From NCBI GenBank assembly GCA_947454665.1, contig CANGMU010000144.1, positions 1-6,100 on the forward strand: 6,100 nt of DNA. Direction: 5' to 3'. The number at the start of each line of letters is the position of its first letter. The first letter of the stretch is position 1. The translations under genes and the position numbers were made by a program. Source of the DNA: Pseudomonadota bacterium (GTDB taxonomy: Bacteria; Pseudomonadota; Gammaproteobacteria; Steroidobacterales; Steroidobacteraceae). Under the pieces are notes generated by a model, which saw only the letters and a list, made by a program, of their open reading frames with translations, made no database searches and was not told the origin of the DNA. This document shows positions 1 to 6,100 of this stretch, piece after piece.

Positions 1-10
1 CCATGATCGG

Positions 11-1894
11 TTAGTTGAACGCCTTGATGTTCTTCTTGACCTTGGCCGTGCGCAGCAATTCGGCCACGTACGCATCCGTATCGGCCATGCCGCGGCGACG
101 CAGTTCCATCTGCGCGATCAACTGCTGGGCCGTGGCGTCTTCACCCGGCTTCGGCAGCTTGACGTCCGTGACCGCAACGAGCGCCGCACCGCCCTCATCG
201 AGCGACACGACCTTGAGAACCGACTTGTCCTTGGTCGGGCGCGCCCCGGCAAAGACCGCCGCGCGGACCTGCACCGGCACATCGGCCGCGTTGCGGGTCA
301 CGAATTTCGCCGCTTCGGATTTGACCTTGAGGTCGCCGACGACCTTGTCGAAGCTCTCACCGGCCACCAGGCGCGCCAAGGCAGCATCTGCCGCCTTGCG
401 TGCAGCCTCGGTGCCGCGCTCGCGGACCAGCGCCGCGACGATGCTGTCCTTGACCTCGGCCAGCGGCTTCGGCGCGGCCGGACGGTGTTCGATTACCTTG
501 GCGATGAGGATATTTTCCTCGCCCAGCGCAACCGGGCCCACGACAGCGCGCTGGTTGATCGCCTTGTCACCAAAGACCAGTTCGTTCAGGCCGGCATCGG
601 CACCCAGCGGCGCACCGCCCTTGCCCCGCTCGAAGCGGTCCACGCTACCGGACTTCAGGCCGAATTCCTTCACGAGCTCTTCGAAGCCGCCAGCGCCCTT
701 GTCGAGGCGCTGCTGCAGCTGTTCCTGCGTCTCGCCGAACTTGTCGCCGGCCATATCGCGCTTGAGCTGCGCTTCCAGTTCGGCTTTCACTTCGTCGAAG
801 CCCTTGGACTTGCCGGCCTGGATGCCCTCGAGCTTGATGATGTGATAACCGAACTGCGTCTTGACCGGCTTGCTGATCTCGCCTTCCTTCATCGCGAACA
901 GCGCGGCGGTGAACTCCGCCACGAACGCGTTGCGGTCGGACCAGCCCAGATCGCCACCCTGCGTGGCAGAGCCCGGATCCTGCGACTTCTCTTTCGCGAG
1001 CGCGGCGAAGTCCTTGCCGCCTACGACCTGCGCATACAGCGCATCCGCCTCGGCCTTGTCCTTCACGAGGATGTGGCGCGCATGACGGCGTTCCGCCTCG
1101 ACGTAGTTGTCACGCGTCGCGGCATATTTCTCGCGCAGCTGCGCCTCGCTGACCATCACCTTCGCCGCAACGTCAGCCAGCGACAGTTCGGCATACGCGA
1201 GCTTCACGGACTCGGTCGTCAGGAACTCGTTGGCGTGGGCCTTGTAGTACGCATCGATCGCTTCGGCGGCAGGAGCCGGGCCGGCGCCGAACTGCTGCGG
1301 CGTAAGCAAGGCAAAGCGCACTTCGCGCTGCTCGCCCTGCAGGAGCTGCAGGCGTTCGATTTCCTTCGTGGTGAGGAAATCGGTAGCGCCCACGGCACCG
1401 GCGAGCTGGCTCATGGCCAGCTGGCGGCGCTGGTCGGCGACGTACGCGGATTCGGAAATGCCGGCCTGAGCGAGACGCGCGCGCGCAGCCATCGGATCGA
1501 ACTTGCCATCGACCTGGAAGGCCGACTCAGCCTGGAAGGCGCGGACCACCTGCGCATCGGTCGCACGGAAGCCCATCTTGTCGGCGCGCTGCGCGACGAC
1601 CTTTTCCTTCACAAAGCTGTCCAGCAGACGCGACTGCAGCGCCTCGCGCTGGTCGACCGGGATCTCGCCGTTGAACATGCGGGCCAATTGCGGCTGCTGC
1701 TGCTGCCACGCCCGGTTCACGTCCTCGGCGCGGACCTCTTCACCGTTGACCTTGGCCGCGTAATTGCCGCCGCCCGTCGTGAAATCGACGATGCCGTACG
1801 CGCCCCAGGCCGCGAACAGGATGGCCAGCAGGCCGAGGATGGAGAAGGACAGCCAACGCTGACCCTGCAGTTTGTCGCCGATTTTCTGGAGCAT
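11..1894 (-). CDS. ppiD: PpiD-type membrane-anchored periplasmic peptidyl-prolyl isomerase / folding chaperone
   Basis: A 627-residue protein, close to the E. coli PpiD length (623). Family role: an inner-membrane-anchored periplasmic chaperone that meets proteins leaving the Sec translocon. Residues about 14-36 form one hydrophobic membrane segment after a short basic N-terminus, giving a cytoplasmic stub and a periplasmic body. Residues about 37-190 look like the SurA-type N-terminal chaperone domain. Residues about 266-357 are a parvulin domain: it opens with RRHARHILVK (His271, His274), has GGDLGWSDR at 313-321 and closes with FGYHIIKLEG (His351). These conserved histidines are retained, so isomerase activity is possible, although E. 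coli PpiD is reported to be nearly inactive. The rest (about 360-627) is charged and likely helical, a second chaperone arm. ATG at 1894 is the natural start because it just precedes the membrane segment, but no clear Shine-Dalgarno sequence is visible upstream. It lies downstream of lon and two tRNAs on the same strand. The stop is TAA at 11-13. Confidence 0.93.
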   Translation of the reverse strand: MLQKIGDKLQGQRWLSFSILGLLAILFAAWGAYGIVDFTTGGGNYAAKVNGEEVRAEDVNRAWQQQQPQLARMFNGEIPVDQREALQSRLLDSFVKEKVVAQRADKMGFRATDAQVVRAFQAESAFQVDGKFDPMAARARLAQAGISESAYVADQRRQLAMSQLAGAVGATDFLTTKEIERLQLLQGEQREVRFALLTPQQFGAGPAPAAEAIDAYYKAHANEFLTTESVKLAYAELSLADVAAKVMVSEAQLREKYAATRDNYVEAERRHARHILVKDKAEADALYAQVVGGKDFAALAKEKSQDPGSATQGGDLGWSDRNAFVAEFTAALFAMKEGEISKPVKTQFGYHIIKLEGIQAGKSKGFDEVKAELEAQLKRDMAGDKFGETQEQLQQRLDKGAGGFEELVKEFGLKSGSVDRFERGKGGAPLGADAGLNELVFGDKAINQRAVVGPVALGEENILIAKVIEHRPAAPKPLAEVKDSIVAALVRERGTEAARKAADAALARLVAGESFDKVVGDLKVKSEAAKFVTRNAADVPVQVRAAVFAGARPTKDKSVLKVVSLDEGGAALVAVTDVKLPKPGEDATAQQLIAQMELRRRGMADTDAYVAELLRTAKVKKNIKAFN

Positions 1895-1914
1895 GGATGC
1901 GGGTTACCGGTCGT

Positions 1915-1986
1915 AAAAGGCCCGCAAAATTGTACCCGTGACAGGGAATCCGGGCGGCCTTTTTGGCGATGCCATAACCAAAAAGG
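1915..1986 (-). repeat. Overlapping inverted repeats between tRNA-Asp and ppiD (possible tRNA terminator)
   Basis: Two stems share one arm. Stem A is a perfect 9-bp pairing of CCTTTTTGG (1958-1966) with CCAAAAAGG (1978-1986), with an 11-base loop. Stem B is a perfect 8-bp pairing of AAAAGGCC (1915-1922) with GGCCTTTT (1956-1963), with a 33-base loop. They use the same bases at 1958-1963, so they exclude one another. In the minus-strand transcript stem B forms last and ends in a run of four U, which makes it the better terminator candidate for the tRNA transcript. Neither is a textbook intrinsic terminator: stem A has no following U-run, and stem B has only four G-C pairs and a long loop. Confidence 0.4.
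1929..1934 (-). promoter_or_regulatory. Possible -10 box for ppiD
   Basis: On the minus strand TACAAT differs from the sigma-70 consensus TATAAT at one base. It lies 34 bases before the ppiD ATG, implying a leader of about 27 bases. No good -35 hexamer lies 16-18 bases upstream and there is no extended -10 TG, so ppiD could equally be read through from the tRNAs. The hexamer is the only AT-rich element in this GC-rich spacer that resembles a promoter. Confidence 0.3.
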
Positions 1987-1993
1987 GAAGAGA

Positions 1994-2070
1994 TGGCGGA
2001 GCGGACGGGACTCGAACCCGCGACCCCCGGCGTGACAGGCCGGTATTCTAACCAGCTGAACTACCGCTCC
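1994..2070 (-). tRNA. tRNA-Asp (anticodon GTC)
   Basis: A complete 77-base tRNA with an encoded 3' CCA (1994-1996). The acceptor stem GGAGCGG pairs perfectly with CCGCTCC and the discriminator base is G, as expected for aspartate. The anticodon stem is CCGGC/GCCGG, the anticodon loop is CTGTCAC with GTC at 2034-2036, and the T arm is GCGGG-TTCGAGT-CCCGT. The sequence is very close to E. coli tRNA-Asp. It lies 23 bases downstream of tRNA-Val on the same strand, so the two are probably cut from one precursor. The G34 anticodon reads both GAC and GAU and is a normal site for queuosine. Confidence 0.98.
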
Positions 2071-2093
2071 GCAGATGCATGGCATCGATCGAT

Positions 2094-2169
2094 TGGTGGG
2101 TGCTGAGGGGATCGAACCCCCGACATTCGCCTTGTAAGGGCGACGCTCTACCAGCTGAGCTAAGCACCC
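2094..2169 (-). tRNA. tRNA-Val (anticodon TAC)
   Basis: A complete 76-base tRNA with an encoded 3' CCA (2094-2096). The acceptor stem GGGTGCT pairs with AGCACCC and the discriminator base is A. The D arm is GCTC-AGCTGGTA-GAGC, the anticodon stem is TCGCC/GGCGA, the loop CTTACAA carries TAC at 2134-2136, and the T loop is TTCGATC. It is the first tRNA of a Val-Asp pair that sits between lon and ppiD, where E. coli has hupB. Confidence 0.98.
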
Positions 2170-2188
2170 TCATTCGGATCACCGTCGA

Positions 2189-2217
2189 CCCTCGCGACGG
2201 TTCAGTCGTCGCGAGGG
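2189..2217 (-). repeat. Perfect 11-bp hairpin between lon and tRNA-Val
   Basis: CCCTCGCGACG (2189-2199) and CGTCGCGAGGG (2207-2217) form a perfect 11-bp stem, nine of the pairs G-C, around a 7-base loop. It lies 19 bases before the tRNA-Val 5' end and 19 bases after the lon stop. No U-run follows on either strand, so it is not a canonical intrinsic terminator. It may protect or define the lon mRNA 3' end, or form the 5' leader of the tRNA precursor. Confidence 0.6.
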
Positions 2218-2222
2218 CCGGC

Positions 2223-2228
2223 AATATA
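2223..2228 (-). promoter_or_regulatory. Possible -10 box for the tRNA-Val/tRNA-Asp transcript
   Basis: On the minus strand TATATT matches five of six bases of the -10 consensus. It is followed by GCCGGCC, a GC-rich discriminator of the kind found at stringently controlled stable-RNA promoters. Transcription would start near 2216, about 47 bases before tRNA-Val, at the foot of the 11-bp hairpin. The -35 region would fall inside the last lon codons and matches the consensus poorly (GTGCAG at 17-base spacing), so the call is tentative. Confidence 0.35.
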
Positions 2229-2236
2229 CCCAAACT

Positions 2237-4660
<2,424 letters not shown>

Positions 4661-4667
4661 GGGGTCG

Positions 4668-4672
4668 TCCTC
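4668..4672 (-). promoter_or_regulatory. Shine-Dalgarno sequence of lon (decides the start)
   Basis: GAGGA on the minus strand lies seven bases before the ATG at 4660. This spacing supports that ATG over the in-frame TTG at 4702, which would lie only a few bases past the expected transcription start and would add 14 residues not seen in E. coli Lon. Confidence 0.75.
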
Positions 4673-4682
4673 GCTAGGGGGC

Positions 4683-4700
4683 GCCGGTGTCTGTTCCGGC
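4683..4700 (-). repeat. Small hairpin in the lon leader
   Basis: GCCGG (4683-4687) pairs with CCGGC (4696-4700) around an 8-base loop. This five-bp, all-G/C stem sits about ten bases upstream of the lon Shine-Dalgarno sequence. It does not itself cover the ribosome site, so there is no direct sign of an RNA thermometer. Confidence 0.35.
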
Positions 4701-4712
4701 AAGTCTAACGCG

Positions 4713-4741
4713 ACATGAGGCCTTACCGGCCGGGTTTCAAG
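4713..4741 (-). promoter_or_regulatory. Sigma-32 (RpoH) heat-shock promoter of lon
   Basis: On the minus strand CTTGAAA (4735-4741) is identical to the RpoH -35 consensus. After 14 bases comes CCTCATGT (4713-4720), which differs from the -10 consensus CCCCATNT at one position. The spacing is within the normal RpoH range. Transcription would start near 4706, giving a leader of about 46 bases before ATG 4660. lon is a classic member of the RpoH regulon, so element and gene agree. The -35 box begins two bases after the stop codon of the upstream sugar transferase gene, so lon appears to have its own promoter. Confidence 0.8.
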
Positions 4742-4743
4742 GC

Positions 4744-6100
4744 CTAGCGGCCCTTGCCCAGGAAGACGACTTCGGCGGTCTGGACGAGGATCGCGATATC
4801 GAACAACAGAGTGTTGTTCTTGACGTAGTAAAGGTCGTACTGGAGCTTCTGCAGCGCATCCTCATCAGAGGCCCCGTAGGGGTAACAGAGCTGCGCCCAG
4901 CCGGTGATGCCCGGCTTTACGCTATGGCGCTGGGCGTAATACGGGATCTTGGCCTCGAGCTGCTCGACGAAGTGGGGACGCTCGGGGCGCGGCCCGACGA
5001 AACTCATCTCGCCACGTAACACGTTCAGCAGCTGCGGCAGCTCGTCGATGCGCGTCTTGCGAAGGAAACCACCTATCCGCGTCACGCGCGGATCGTTCTT
5101 CTGGGCCCATTGCGGTGCACCAGCGACTTCCGCGTTGATGCCCATGCTGCGGAACTTCAGGAGCTCGAACGGCTCATCCTCCAGACCGACGCGCGTCTGG
5201 CGATACAAGACCCCGCCGCCCTTGCGGCCGTCTTCCAGCCAGATCAGCGCAGCCGTGATGAGCATGATCGGCGCCGTGACCGCCACCAGCATGAGACTGG
5301 CTGTGAAATCGAGTCCCCGCGATGTGAAACGCCTGACGATGTCGCGCCGGAATCCGTCGCCAAAGATCATCCAACTCGGATTCAGCGCATCGAGCAGGAT
5401 GCGTCCTGACTCGCGTTCCATGAACGAGACCAGGTCGGTGATGTTGATGCCGGCCATGCGACAAAGCAGCAAATCGCGAACCGGCAGTCGCTTGCGGCGA
5501 TCTTCCAGGGCGACAACGACCTCTTCGACCTCCACCTGCTGGCACAGCGCCTTGAGGCCATCGGGCGCCTCGAGCACGGTATCGCCCTCGATAACGAGCG
5601 TCTCGTCCGGTGGCGCCACGAAGCCGACGATATGGAAGCCGCGGCGGTCGCTTCGGCGCCGCAACATCGAGAAGGTCTGTGCCTGGCTGCCGGACCCGTA
5701 AACCAGAATGCGTCGCTTGAAGGCCTGCGCGTCGACGAATCGGGAAAAGATCGCGCGGGTCCCCAGCACGGCAACCAGGGAAATCGCAACCGCGATACCG
5801 AGGGTGCCACGGCCCAGGTTGGTGTGCGGCAGGAGATAGAACACCAGCACGGACGCGACGAGACTCGCCAGGAACCCGAGCACGACGCGCAGGCCCATGC
5901 CTGCGACGTTGGCGCGCTGCCTGACCGTATAGAGACCCAGCGACGCGAAGCTGACGAAGGTAGCCAGCGCGAAGATCGTGGCGCGCGGGGCAACAGGACC
6001 GTTCTCGAGTTCAAAGCCCTCGATACCCAGGTCCGGAAAACGAATCCACACGGCCCCGTAGACGGCCGCTGCGAAAAGAAACAATTCAACCAAGGTCAGG
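4744..6100 (-). CDS. Polyprenyl-phosphate sugar-1-phosphate transferase, XrtA/PEP-CTERM type (5' end outside window)
   Basis: Family role: an integral membrane enzyme that moves a sugar-1-phosphate from a UDP-sugar to undecaprenyl phosphate, the first step of an exopolysaccharide repeat unit. Numbering from the TTG at 6093, hydrophobic segments lie at about 1-17, 37-55, 68-88 and 98-115. A Rossmann-like domain opens with VYGSGSQAQ at 131-139. A fifth membrane segment (264-285) anchors the bacterial sugar transferase domain (about 258-446). That domain shows KFRSM (313-317), DPRVTR, RIDELPQL with the expected catalytic pair Asp350/Glu351, SFVGPRPERP (364-373), VKPGITGWAQ (392-401), and YPYGAS followed by DLYYVKN. 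The last motifs resemble the TIGR03013 (EpsB-like, PEP-CTERM locus) subfamily, as I recall it. The frame is open to the window edge and the first membrane helix starts at once, so about 10-20 residues are probably missing; the TTG at 6093 is a poor start. The stop is TAG, 83 bases before the lon ATG. Confidence 0.88.
   Translation of the reverse strand, partial: LTLVELFLFAAAVYGAVWIRFPDLGIEGFELENGPVAPRATIFALATFVSFASLGLYTVRQRANVAGMGLRVVLGFLASLVASVLVFYLLPHTNLGRGTLGIAVAISLVAVLGTRAIFSRFVDAQAFKRRILVYGSGSQAQTFSMLRRRSDRRGFHIVGFVAPPDETLVIEGDTVLEAPDGLKALCQQVEVEEVVVALEDRRKRLPVRDLLLCRMAGINITDLVSFMERESGRILLDALNPSWMIFGDGFRRDIVRRFTSRGLDFTASLMLVAVTAPIMLITAALIWLEDGRKGGGVLYRQTRVGLEDEPFELLKFRSMGINAEVAGAPQWAQKNDPRVTRIGGFLRKTRIDELPQLLNVLRGEMSFVGPRPERPHFVEQLEAKIPYYAQRHSVKPGITGWAQLCYPYGASDEDALQKLQYDLYYVKNNTLLFDIAILVQTAEVVFLGKGR

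Noticed and set aside
1..10. Possible start codon (ATG on the minus strand at 2-4) of a gene following ppiD.
   Set aside because: Only four bases of any such gene would be in the window, so it cannot be supported.
485..2035. Long plus-strand open frame of 516 codons opposite ppiD.
   Set aside because: It is the antisense of ppiD and runs on into the tRNA-Asp complement. Its C-terminal SGRDSNPRPPA is the well-known false peptide made by translating the back of a tRNA gene. It shows no recognisable domain.
4661..4702. Extension of Lon upstream to the TTG at 4702.
   Set aside because: The ATG at 4660 has a well-spaced Shine-Dalgarno sequence and gives exact E. coli numbering of all catalytic residues, while the TTG would lie only a few bases past the predicted transcription start.

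Overview
This is a high-GC chromosomal window of ordinary housekeeping character in which every gene lies on the minus strand. Transcription therefore runs from right to left. It looks like a gammaproteobacterium, possibly Xanthomonadales or a related group. That placement is inferred from the lon-ppiD neighbourhood, the tRNA sequences and the XrtA-type sugar transferase; no search was run.

In order of transcription, the window opens at the right edge with a 5'-truncated gene (4744-6100) for a membrane sugar-phosphate transferase. It is of the type that starts exopolysaccharide repeat units in XrtA/PEP-CTERM loci. Directly after its stop codon is a near-consensus sigma-32 heat-shock promoter (4713-4741), then a short leader with a Shine-Dalgarno sequence, then lon (2237-4660), encoding a complete Lon protease of 807 residues. 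Its catalytic residues fall at exactly the E. coli numbering. The 342-base interval between lon and the next gene holds a perfect 11-bp hairpin, tRNA-Val(TAC), tRNA-Asp(GTC) and an AT-rich stem region. ppiD (11-1894) follows and encodes a membrane-anchored periplasmic parvulin-type folding factor.

The theme is protein quality control: cytoplasmic proteolysis by Lon under apparent heat-shock control, and envelope protein folding by PpiD. The two share a conserved neighbourhood in many gammaproteobacteria (clpX-lon-hupB-ppiD in E. coli). Here hupB is absent from its usual slot, which the two tRNAs occupy, and the gene just upstream of lon is an exopolysaccharide gene, not clpX.

I found no CRISPR array, insertion sequence, phage gene, toxin-antitoxin pair or evidence of a new system. 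The points worth a second look are the heat-shock promoter, the altered gene order and the paired-stem structures around the tRNAs.
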